Below, in pieces: positions 23,678 to 33,308 of a stretch of DNA of 64,000 bases. Below the pieces are notes generated by a model. It saw only the letters and a program-made list of their open reading frames with translations, searched no databases and was not told the DNA's origin. The stretch's first letter is position 1. The number at the start of each line of letters is the position of its first letter. Source of the DNA: Hypholoma sublateritium FD-334 SS-4 (Eukaryota; Basidiomycota; Agaricomycetes; Agaricales; Strophariaceae); contig KN817530.1 of the NCBI GenBank assembly GCA_000827495.1, positions 552,446 through 616,445 on the forward strand, read 5' to 3'. The translations under genes were made by a program, and so were the position numbers.

Positions 23678-25437
23678 ATGGAGCGCGTCAAACAACTGGC
23701 TGCTCATCTCGCGGGCTCTTCTGCGTTGCACGCACTTGAGGTCAAAAGGCCGGATGATGTGGTTATAACGCTAGCCATACGGTCCCCCTTGTGCAAGGCT
23801 AAGAAAGGAGGTTTCAAGGATGCACGGTGAGTGCCCTATTATAACCCCCGCAATCGCGCGAAGTTGACGCCCAGGGTTTGACACAAACAGAACGGATGAG
23901 CTCATGCTAGAAATCTTTAAAGTGAATATATGTTCCAGCGACATAACCCTTAACGAGCTTTCTAACGCCGACTTAGCACGTAATCTCCCTCTCAAATGTT
24001 GAGCCAGAAGCTGTTGGCGATGTCTGTGTTGGCACTGTTCTGGCGGCAGATGCTGCGTACTTTGCTCGCGCTGCAATGCTTGCTGCCGGTTTCCCCGATT
24101 CTGTTCCCGTCCAAGTCATCAACCGGTTCTGCTCAAGTGGCTTAATGGCAGTGACTACTGTCTCCAACCAGATTCGAGCTGGACAGATAGAGGTTGGGTT
24201 GGCTATTGGTGTCGAGAGTATGTCAGAGAAGTAAGAATGCATTTACCTACCAAATACTGTTGGTCTAACGGCCACTCCAATTTCAGCCCCGATCGAGGCG
24301 GACCAACTTTCAGTGATTTGATATCCATTAACAGTGCCTCGAAGGATTGCCAAGAGCGAATGGGGTGGACGAGCGAAAACGTAGCAGCTGAATTCAACAT
24401 AACTCGTGAAGAGCAGGACGCGTTCGCTGCTAGTTCATTCCAAAAAGCAGAAGTCGCCCAGAAAAATGGTTATTTCGCAAAGGAAATCGTTCCGTTTACC
24501 GTCTTACAACGAGTGCCCAACTCTGATGAAAAGAGGCCCGTCGTTGTGAGAGAAGACGATGGAATTCGTCCTGGCACTACCGCAGAGAAACTTTCGAAGA
24601 TCAAAGCCGCATTTCCCCAGTGGGGAAACAGCACGACCACCGGTGGCAATGCTAGCCAGATCACAGATGGTGCAGCCGCAGTCCTTGTCATGACACGAAG
24701 AGAAGCGGAGAAGAGGGGTCTCCTTATTCTAGCGAAACATATCACAACTGCTGTTGCAGGTGCGGTGTTAAACGACATCTGAACCCCTCAAGTTGATCAT
24801 GTGTTTGCAGGGGTTCCACCACGCATTATGGGTGTCGGCCCAGTTTATGCTATCCCTTTGGCTCTGAAGAATGCTGGTCTCGAGTTGAAGGATATCGATC
24901 TCTTTGAAGTTAGTTGCTGTACCTTTCGACACTGCTGGCAGGTTGCTAATTTGAAACCTCTCCAATAGATTAATGAAGCCTTCGCATCACAGTGTATTTA
25001 TTCTGCGAAGAAGCTCGGAATTCCATTGTGAGTTCACGGCCTGCATAAGCCTGCATACCGCGTTCCAATTTCTAACTTCTATTCTAGAGACAAGGTTATT
25101 GAAATTGTCCCGGAGAAAAACATCACGACTGATATAATTTCTAATGCACATGCAGCTCAATGTCAATGGTGGAGCCATAGCCTTTGGCCACCCTCTAGAT
25201 AAGTCGACAACTCTGCAGCCTTGGTCCATTAATTAACTATATCTGGTATATATACGCTGCACGGGGACACGGCAAATCGTCACCGGCCTCAACGAGCTGC
25301 ATCGCCGTAAAGGCAAGGTAAGCAGTAGCCGCTTTGAAACTTTTCTCTGAAATGCTTACTCGTCGGATCAGTTATTGCTTACTTCCATGTGTATTGGAAC
25401 GGGCATGGGTGCAGCAGGCATCTTTCTACGGGAATAA
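23678..25437 (+). CDS. Peroxisomal 3-ketoacyl-CoA thiolase
   Basis: Last enzyme of peroxisomal beta-oxidation: cleaves 3-ketoacyl-CoA with CoA to acetyl-CoA. Exons 23678..23826, 23891..23921, 23977..24230, 24287..24759, 24811..24908, 24969..25027, 25088..25094, 25156..25198, 25256..25317 and 25372..25437 give 413 aa, the usual family length. The N-terminus carries a perfect PTS2 (RVKQLAAHL), so import through Pex7 is expected. Active-site residues are all present: nucleophile Cys in NRFCSSG, His in FGHPLGCTGTRQ, and the second Cys in SMCIGTGMG. INEAFASQ and GGAIAFGHP are typical. Two splicing oddities occur near the 3' end: a 7-nt exon and an intron that begins AT and ends AC. Without them the conserved GHPLGCTG motif cannot be read. 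Confidence 0.93.
25088..25094 (+). other. 7-nt micro-exon in the thiolase gene
   Basis: A GAC AAG between acceptor ATTCTAG and donor GTTATT. It contributes L-D-K between LGIP and LNVNGG, matching thiolase spacing exactly. The following intron has a good CTAAT branch and a TGCAG acceptor, but its donor is weak. Confidence 0.72.
25199..25255 (+). other. Putative AT-AC intron (57 nt) in the thiolase gene
   Basis: The exon ends ...CACCCTCTAG (HPL-G) and the next begins GCTGCACGGGG (G-C-T-G). The 57 nt between begin ATAAGT and end ATATAC, with a TTAAC branch-like site about 20 nt from the end. There is no AG near the 3' junction, so no GT-AG solution keeps the frame. ATAAGT with AC is the known pattern of rare U2-type AT-AC introns, not the U12 ATATCC form. 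Confidence 0.7.
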
Positions 25438-25827
25438 GTATTGGTGCGGTATAAGTACAGGAGGTAGCATCCACATATTACACGTCAGGCTTGCAGTATT
25501 TTCGTCGCTCTATCATGGAGCTCGACATGTTTTTTAGGCGTGCCGAAGCTATTTACATGACAGTCGCTGCGCATTGTGTGTAGATGTAGTGTAAATTTAC
25601 ATGACTTCCAGACTTGTCCAGATGAGTGATGGACTTGACAAGGACGCCGTCGCGCCGATGCAGCAACGGGATTCTCACGCCACCAATGCTCCCACGCGGT
25701 GCCGTCTGCGACCACTTTTGCTCATCAGCTTCTTCACCCACACCACATTGATCTCTTCTCTTTCTTTCCTCTCCTCCCCGTCTTTCCTTAATACCCCTCC
25801 TGGAGCTCTCTCCATCTCTTTAGCCCT
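25438..25827. other. Intergenic, promoter of the heparinase-like gene
   Basis: Tandem spacer; the last 120 bp before ATG 25828 are rich in CT. No other feature seen. Confidence 0.45.
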
Positions 25828-28343
25828 ATGGCGGCCGCCAGCTATAATGCTCTCAACGACAATTCATACCAAACACCTTACGGAAGCACCGATCCTCGCC
25901 ACCATGAATCTACTGGTTACATAGCCCCTGCCCCCCTACAACGGAAAAAAGGCCTCAGCAAATGGATCAAATTTGGTGTCCCTCTTCTTATTGCTGTCAT
26001 AATTGCTGCCGTAGTCGCCGGTGTCGTCGCTACGCGCAAGCACAACAGCAACGCCAGCACCAGCAGTTCCGGCTCCACGAGCGCAGGAAGCCCTGCCGCT
26101 GCCAGCTCAGCGGTCAGTGCTAAATTGGCCATCGGACGCTTCGCAACTGCCACCGACAGCGAGTTCATGGTTCCCGTCTATCCATCAACGGTCAGCTTGA
26201 CTGCGCTGCCTTGTTGCAGAGACATGCTGACGCTATGAATGCCAGACTAACTCGGTTGCGTTCGCCGCTCCCACATTCGTGGCGAGCACGAGCTCAAGCA
26301 TGTCGTGGCCCGCCGACCCCTTCCAACCTGCCAACCCGTCTGTCACTGCCGTGCGCACAGACCGTCCCCGCCTCATTGCTCCGGCGTACAAGTGGGAAGC
26401 CTTGCCGACCTTGATCGCGAATGATCCCTACCTCCAAGGCTGGAATGCGACTATTTTTGGCAACGCAACGGCTTATTATTCCCTCCCCCCTGTTGTTTAC
26501 CACCTGGACAATTCCAGCGGTATTCTTGATAACGCCCGTGAGATCAAAATGCGCATCAAGGCCTTTGCATATGCGTTCCGCATGTCCAATGACACCAAAT
26601 GGGTAGATCGTGCATGGGCAGAGGTTCAAGTAAGACTTACTTGTTTACTCTCAAAGTCGTTTGACTGATGTTTGCTAGAACGCTGCTGGCAATGGCACTA
26701 CGGCTTTTGGCCCCGATGCAGATAAATGGAATACCATTCACTTCCTCGATACCGCCGAATTCTCCGCTGCTTACGCCATCGCATACGATTGGTTGTATGA
26801 TATGTGGACCGACACACAGAAGAGTCAGATGCGTACAACCCTTCTTCTCTACGGGCTTACCCCGGGTCTCGCCGTATTCACTGGATCGACCGATTATGGA
26901 TGGTGGAGTGGATCAACCATCACGGGCAATTGGAATTGTGTCTGCAACAGTGGCTTGACAATGGCTTCCCTTGCAATTCTTGGTGATGATGACACCGGCA
27001 CTGCCAGCCAGCTCCTCAGCTTCACCGTCGATAACGCAAAGTCGGCTTGTGTTAATGCAGTCTCTGATGATGGTACATGGGCTGAGACCACCAACTACTG
27101 GTACTTTGGTACCACCGCCCATGCTGAAATGACATCTTCGTTGATGACGGCAACTGGCTCTGATTACGGTCTTCTTTCCACCAACGCAAACTTCTACAAG
27201 ACTGGTCTATTCCACATGTCTGCATACGGCCCAACCTCCCTTTTCAATTATGGTGATCATGGCCCGAACAAGTTCTCCACCACGGCGAACGCCATGCACT
27301 TCTACGCTGAACAGTTCTCACAACCAGGTTACTCCTTGTTCCAGCGCGAGCAATCCGATGCCGCCGAACCCTGGAGTATGTTCTGGTACGACCCCACCGT
27401 CTCTGGAGCGTTCTGGTCCGGAACCCCTCTCGATAACTTCTTCGATAACCATACCGATCAATGGGCTGCTATGCGTAGCAGTTGGACTGACCAACATGCA
27501 TTGTTCCTTGCAATCAAGGGAGGCATTGACGTTGACCATCAAACTCATAACGACTTGGATGCCGGTGACTTTGTCCTCGACGCCCTTGGCACGCGATGGG
27601 CTGGTGAATTGGGATCCGGCGACTACAACTCCCCCGACTACTTTTCGAATGACACTCAAAGCTCCGCTCGCTGGATGTACTACCGAAAGATGACGGAGGG
27701 ACAAAACACCATTTTGATCGGAAAAACAAACCAGAACGTCGGCGCCGCTCCTTCGGTCACCCATGGAACATCCAACACGACGCAAGGTGATAGCACAGTC
27801 GTTACCCTTACCGCCGACTCCACGGCTTACTGGGTCACTGACATGAGTTCCGCCTACTTCTCGGCGTAAGTCTGCCGCGATCATTCCTCCGCAAATTTAC
27901 TTACATGTTCCCACAGAACATCAGTCAAGCGAGGCGCTCGTCTCCTGAACTCCCGCCGTCAAGTGCTCCTTCAAGATGAAATCACAGCCACCGCGGATGT
28001 TATGTGGCGCATGCATACCAACGCTACTGTCGCCATTGATACAACTGGCACCACAGCGACTCTAACATTGGATGGGCAGACGATGATAGTGTCGATCCAA
28101 AACCCACCGTCGGGCGCTGTGTTCACGCAAGGACCTGCTGAGCGATTCTCGACCGATGTCATACCGCCGATACCTGATCAGCCGAATCCCGGCGTGACCG
28201 TGTTGATGATTGACCTGCCCAACTCGGGAACATACACCCTGGAGGTGCTGTTCAACCCCCAGTGGCCCGGGATGTCGAGCAGCGATTTCGTTACACCGCC
28301 GTCAGTAGCACTGGACAGCTGGACACTCACTAGTCACAATTAA
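25828..28343 (+). CDS. Heparinase II/III-like polysaccharide lyase family protein, type II membrane anchored
   Basis: Exons 25828..26190, 26246..26629, 26679..27865 and 27917..28343 give 786 aa. After a cytosolic tail of about 45 residues comes one membrane segment (FGVPLLIAVIIAAVVAGVVA, about residues 50-69), then a Ser/Ala-rich stalk, so the large domain should face the cell exterior or secretory lumen. It shows an alpha/alpha-toroid-like region (AFAYAFRMSNDTKWVDRAW, AYAIAYDWLYDMW, SLAILGDDDTG) and a heparinase II/III-like beta region with the conserved His/Asp segment HQTHNDLDAGDFVLDALGTRW. The family cleaves acidic polysaccharides by beta-elimination; candidate catalytic Tyr/His lie around NYWYFGTTAHAEM and NYGDHGP. 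The substrate is unknown. Confidence 0.85.
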
Positions 28344-28636
28344 TACCTTATCGATTTAATACTTCGTATATACGACGGACATGCGTTTTTGTAGTCTTGG
28401 CTGAATGGACACGATTTGTACTTTGATGTGGGATGAATGGTGTGGTGTTGTTTGCCACGTTACCATGCGCAACATGACGGCGAGATTTATTTGTCGCGCC
28501 CCATCTTAACAACGCTCGTTTGGCCTGCTCCTTGTCCGCTCCCTCCACCAGACCCCTTGACGGTGTCCTGCTATTGTGAGTCAATTGTCGCCCGGCCTGG
28601 TCAGCCCCTAACCTGTTGTCCAGCACAACGACCACC

Positions 28637-29699
28637 ATGTTGTCTCCCTCCCGAAGGCTCGTCGTCCCTCTCTTCATCTACCTCTCCCTCCTGCTTGCCA
28701 CCGCCGTCGAGGCCCACGATGTGCCGCTGCATCTTCGCGACCACGGAAACATGAAGCGCCTCATGAAGAAGCGCTCGCCGTTCCCCGCTGACAGCGATCC
28801 CGCCGCCCCAGTTGTCGTCGCAGGGGCAGCAGGCATTCCTACGCTGTCCTCCACCAGTGCCTCAGTTTCGAGCACGAGCACGACCGCGAGCTCGACCTCG
28901 AGCACCAGCACCACGTCGGCCAGCAGTGCGACTGAAACCTCTGTAAGATTTTTCTCAGTTCGTCTGTGCCTTGGCTGAAGATTGTGGCCCCCAGTCCACG
29001 GCCACGTCCTCCAGCACAAGCGGCACCGCTTCGTCGACGACTAGTTCATCTTCGTCGTCGACATCCGTCACTAGCACGTCGTCAACCCAGACTTCGACAT
29101 CTTCCACGTCGTCAACAACCGCCGCTGCGGTCACCTCGGCCAGCCTCAATATCGCTCAGGCGCCCTCTGCTTCCACCAGCACCGTCGTTCAGGCCAACGT
29201 CACGAGCACAGCGTTCGCTGCGGCCCAGTCCACCGACACAGTCGCGACGACGGTGTCTGGTGCCAGCTCCACCGAGAGCGAGAGCGGCAAGAGTGCCATC
29301 GTCACCGTCCTCATCGTCGTCGCGGCGTCGGTCGGTGGCATCGCCATCCTCTGGACCGTCTTCCGCAAGTGGAAGCTTTCGAGTTCCAAGAAGTTCGACG
29401 AGCGCCTGCGCCCCATCGACTGGCAGCAGCCCACCACGGACGACGGCGCGATCCCTACGCACCGCCGCAACTCGGGCGCCTCGTCCTTCCGCTCGGGCTC
29501 GGGCCATGGCCACGGCGACCCCCTCGACCACGACTTCACCGCAGGCCCCGCCAGCACCGTCGGTGGATACGCGGACTTGGCACGCGGCCCGGCGGCTCCT
29601 CCTATGACGGAAAACTTAACCCGCGGGCCTAGCTTCAACCGGCCGTTTGACACCACCGTCCCTCTGCACCACCAGGGCTACGGCGGCGCGAGGTACTGA
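28637..29699 (+). CDS. Ser/Thr-rich single-pass plasma-membrane protein (mucin-like, Mid2/WSC-like architecture)
   Basis: Exons 28637..28942 and 28995..29699 give 336 aa. A signal peptide (LVVPLFIYLSLLLATAVEA) is followed by a possible Kex2-type site (MKKR-S), about 150 residues of Ser/Thr with little else (probably O-mannosylated), then one membrane helix (IVTVLIVVAASVGGIAILW) and a cytosolic tail with Arg/Lys next to the membrane and a Gly/His-rich part. Fungal wall-stress sensors share this architecture, but there is no WSC cysteine domain, so a sensor role is inference. Ser/Thr repeats create long antisense frames in this GC-rich stretch; they are not genes. Confidence 0.75.
28880..29130 (+). 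repeat. Low-complexity Ser/Thr codon repeat
   Basis: Imperfect repetition of AGCACG, TCGTCG and TCGACG-like units coding for the Ser/Thr stalk; interrupted by the gene's intron at 28943-28994. Confidence 0.7.
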
Positions 29700-30126
29700 T
29701 CCATAGAAATACAAATACGTTGGCGATGATCGATCCCTCCCCCACACCTCACGGCTCAGCGGGGCTGCAATTTTGCGTCCCCGCCGACCGGCGCTCCTTT
29801 ACATCTGTCCATTCATTTGCCTTCTTTTTGCGACTGGATTGCGCACCTTTTTTACCCCGCCTTCTTTTGCCTGTCTGCCCATCTGCCAGTGATCTCGCAC
29901 AATGAATAAACTAGTTTTTGTCTTGCCCCCCGCCCTAAGTCCATAATACCACCTTCAATATACCCGGACACTCTTTTCACGACCCTCTCTTGCTGTCACG
30001 TTTTCTGATGCGCAACCGGGTAACCGTGGCCGCCGTGTCTCCATCACGATTTAGCACATTGGACAATTTTCCATTCTCATTGATGTAGTTATGCATGATT
30101 TTTTTTTTCATTAGTCGTATAGCACA
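29700..30126. other. Intergenic, convergent 3' regions
   Basis: CT-rich and then AT-rich spacer with a T9 run near 30100. No gene supported. Confidence 0.5.
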
Positions 30127-31984
30127 CTATGCTACTGAGTCTTGAGAGCTCCGTTGTATGAGCATCATGCCCATCCATCGCGGTGCGAACGTCGCACCCG
30201 CGAGAACAAGCGCTATGAACAGGATGTAAAACGGGCCCCACTGCCACAAGTGGCTCGACAACCGTAAAGTGCGGGTGGGCATCTCGGGGGGCTGCAGCGG
30301 CATCGGTTCGTCCTGGATATGCGCGCTCTCGAACAGGCCCTCGAGCCCTGTCGGCTTCTCCGGCGCGAAGAAGCGCTGCGGGCGCAGCCACCCGTCGTCA
30401 TCGTTTGCACCTGCGCGTTGCTGCTGGCCAAATGCAGACGCCGCCGCGGGCTGCTCGGCGTGCGTTGGCGTCCAGTCCATGTCGTCCGCGCCGGGCTGCG
30501 GCCGCGCGGGCGTCTGCGTCTGCATCTGTGGAGAAGGCGCGCCCTGCATCGACGACAGGCCGAAGACGTGGCTCGGGCGCGTGATGACGGGCTTGTTGGA
30601 GAGGGAGAGCGCGAGGAGCGCGTCGTGGTCGGAGAGGGTGGGCGTCTTGGGCGTCTGTGCGCGCGCGCCCTCGGGGAAGGGCGTGCCCGAGCGCGACTTA
30701 TCGAAGCGGTGGGATTGGGTGTCGACGAGGCGGATAGAGGGGGGCTGTTGGAGGCGAAGGACATAACATGATACAACGATAGCCTGCAGGACGGTGAGTA
30801 TAGAAGATGGAAGTGTTGGAGAGCCTACTTACAATAAATTCAATAGAGAAGATGGCGATGAGATAGGGTGTGCGTAGGCTTTCTAGTTGTGTGGTTTTTA
30901 GGTCTGGCCGGAACCAGCGGACGGAGAGTATAAGAGAAGAAATTAGACGGGTGGTCCAAGTTAGCAATTGAGCGGTCTGAGGAAGTAGTTTGAGTAAAAA
31001 TTAAATTTAAGCTCTGTGAGCACTAACGTTGTACGTCCGTTTGCCTTGTACACGAACGTCGCGTCCTTGTATTCGGGCCTTCCGTGTAGCGTGATATGTG
31101 GGATCCCATACTGTCCATAGCAGAGATAACACTACCACAAGTGGTAGTATAGGGTATGAAAAAGATAGCCAACTAAATGGGTGGTACCCACAGACAGCTG
31201 TGGCACGGAGTATATGAGAAATCGTACGACTCGCATGTAACGATGTACGTACCGCCTAAGCTGCCGCCCATGGATACGAGGTACGATGCTGCAAACAGAC
31301 ACCCGCGGACGCGCCACCAGTAGACCGCCTTTGGCGTGATACGCTCCTTCTCGACCGTTGACCCGGACACACGCCGGCGGCGCTCCTTTCCCTTGCTCAG
31401 CCATCCGCCGAGCGCCGTGGCGCGCGCCATCTGCTCCTTGCGGTGTATCTCCTCCTCGACCTGCGGCAGGCAATTTTCGCACACGGGCGGGTAGCGCGTG
31501 TGCAGCGACTCGCGGTACGCGGGGAGCATCTCTACGCGGGCCTGGTATTCAGGGCTCTGCAATCACAATGAGCGGGGAGCAGACGGGAAGAGTGGGGGGC
31601 GAGAGGACGCACCGAGGGGTCCGGGAGGTAGTTGGAGAGGAGGTTTATGATCAGCATCTGGTTCGTCTGGCACGAATGGCAGAATGGACCGGGGCCGTAC
31701 ATCGTCGGCAGGCGGTCTGTACTGTGCGACGCTGGTGGCACCGATCAGAGGCAGCGACGAGCGGTTTTCAGAGCGTGCCACATACCGCGCTTGGCGAACG
31801 ATCGCGAGTTGAGGTGCTCCTCGTGCATGGCAGGCTCGTCGGAGACGATCTCGCCCTTGTCATCGTAGCGGTTCCAGCAGGCGCAGGATGGGCACTTGAA
31901 GTTGCGGATGTTGGGCGGGAAGGAGACGGACGTCTGGCAGAAGAAACACTGGATGTTGCTCTGGCGCCTGAAGAGGGCAGGCAT
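30127..31984 (-). CDS. Ima1 N-terminal domain inner-nuclear-membrane protein
   Basis: Fungal relative of S. pombe Ima1 and animal TMEM201/Samp1, inner nuclear membrane proteins linked to nuclear positioning and heterochromatin or centromere tethering. ATG 31984 opens MPALFRRQSNIQCFFCQTS. The Ima1_N zinc-ribbon signature follows: CFFC, FKCPSCACWNRYDDKGEI, then after introns FCHSCQTNQ and CENCLPQV, that is four CxxC pairs. Middle exons (31562-30800) contain hydrophobic membrane segments (RGCLFAASYLVSMGG). A Pro/Arg/Gln-rich soluble region follows, and a final membrane helix (WGPFYILFIALVLAGATFA) sits near the C-terminus. Start is 106 bp from the divergent SNAPc1-like start. Confidence 0.85.
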
Positions 31985-32090
31985 AGGAGGTGGGGGAGCG
32001 GAGAAGTGTCCGCTCCGACGCGCCAGGCGGCTGTTTGGCCCTGGCGCAGACGCCAAATAGCAGGATCCCACGTGCGCGTGGCAAATATTA
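31985..32090. promoter_or_regulatory. Very short bidirectional promoter, Ima1-like / SNAPc1-like
   Basis: 106 bp separate the two ATGs. Both transcripts must start inside or the 5' UTRs overlap. No TATA box recognised. Confidence 0.55.
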
Positions 32091-33142
32091 ATGGATCGAG
32101 ATTCACACAGCGGCCACAACATGTCCATCCACGCTGCTCCGGCCACATCCTCCAGCCGCGGCGACATCGTCCTCCAGCCAAACTACTTCACTTCGTCGAT
32201 ATACGTGACCGCGCTCCGAGACGACATCTCGACGCTCGTTCTGCGCTATCATGAGGCATACAGCCAACCCAGCATGACGCAGCCGTTCCCGCTGTTCAAG
32301 AAAGTGTGGCTAAGTATGGGCTGGAACTGGCTGCAGTTCAAGGTATTCGACAGCAGGTCGCGGCAATCGTTTCTCGACGTCACAGTGCGTCTATTTCTAG
32401 GTGAGCTGGCCGAGACCGTTACGAAATCCAAAATGAATTCTATTTGCAGAAAGAACTGTGAAGAGGGAGGCGCCATTCACCCGGGCAGTTGCTCTGTTTG
32501 GGATGTATCTATTTTTCTATACTCAAGTGAAAGGCTCGGCGCCGCCACTGCACTACATCACGAACATACCGATTCCCTGCGGCATGTCTTGCATATGCTG
32601 CCGTGGACGTGCGCTGAATATCGTCTGCAGATCACTACGCATCGCTCCTCGAGATGGCGGACTCGCTCACGAGCGCCGCCTTTGTACCGCTGCAGCCGCA
32701 CGTGCGCTACATCCTGTCGCGGCTGCAGACTGACCTTGTGTTTCTCATCCTGCCCAAGAGCGAGCTGGGAGCCATGAACCCGCGTGAGCTGCCGCGCGAG
32801 CTATACGCTGATGACGGGATCGTGTTCTCTGAGATGGATGGCACACAAAAGCGCAAGGGGCGCCCCGCGCGACGAGAGAAGGGCAAGAAGGCGCGGCTTG
32901 CGCTGGAGGGGCTGGACGACTGGATCTCAAACCAGCACCGCACGGACGCGGACCTGACGGAGATGGAAACGGCGCTGGACCGGTACGACGAGGTGAAGCA
33001 CGCGATGCTGGACTCTGTTGGAGCGGAGAGCGTGGAGGAGGCGGGGCAGGAGGTGCTGGGACACCTCGACGAGGCGCGGGAACTTGTCGGGGCAACGCAG
33101 AGTGTGGGATTGCAGGGTAACATATTCGAGTTATGTAAGTAG
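32091..33142 (+). CDS. snRNA-activating complex subunit 1 (SNAP43)-like protein
   Basis: Exons 32091..32400, 32450..32581 and 32631..33142 give 317 aa. The N-terminal two-thirds fit the SNAP43/SNAPC1 pattern as I know it: an early helical segment (LRDDISTLVLRYHEAY), FPLFKKVWLSMGWNWLQF, FTRAVALFGMYLFFYTQVKG, then DHYASLLEMADSL and VRYILSRLQTDLVFLILPKS. SNAPc recruits Pol II/Pol III to snRNA promoters. The remaining 140 residues are basic then acidic with no domain; the protein ends ELCK. The intron at 32582 has a GC donor. An ATG at 32121 is an alternative start. The family call is from remembered motif order, so moderate. Confidence 0.6.
32582..32630 (+). other. GC-AG intron (49 nt) in the SNAPc1-like gene
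   Basis: Donor GCATGT, acceptor CTGCAG. Joining IPIPC and DHYASLLEMAD is in frame only if this GC donor is used; no GT donor gives the needed phase 1. Confidence 0.75.
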
Positions 33143-33308
33143 GCTTGGCGGAGAAATACATGGACCTACAAGTTTTGGCAGAATGATCTGCGTCATCGCC
33201 GATGGTACGCTCCGTAGTCGCTGATGTAAGCGGGAGTCTGAAGTTTGCTCCACCTCTTCTTCAAATCCTGTGCAGCGCACTCTGTCTTTGTAATTCCTTC
33301 CTTCCCCC

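Noticed and set aside
25156..25437. Thiolase as a pseudogene with a destroyed splice donor
   Set aside because: The AT-AC reading restores the exact conserved motif, intron length and branch position are normal, and all catalytic residues survive on both sides.
27318..27884. Minus-strand frame opposite the heparinase-like gene
   Set aside because: Antisense shadow of a well-supported exon.
29112..29656. Minus-strand frames opposite the Ser/Thr-rich gene
   Set aside because: Produced by repetitive Ser/Thr codons; the plus strand has signal peptide and membrane helix in one frame.
31358..32254. Long plus-strand open frame (about 298 codons)
   Set aside because: It lies antisense to Ima1 exons in GC-rich DNA, has biased Arg/Val/Gly composition, and lacks any known motif; the minus strand has the zinc-ribbon signature.
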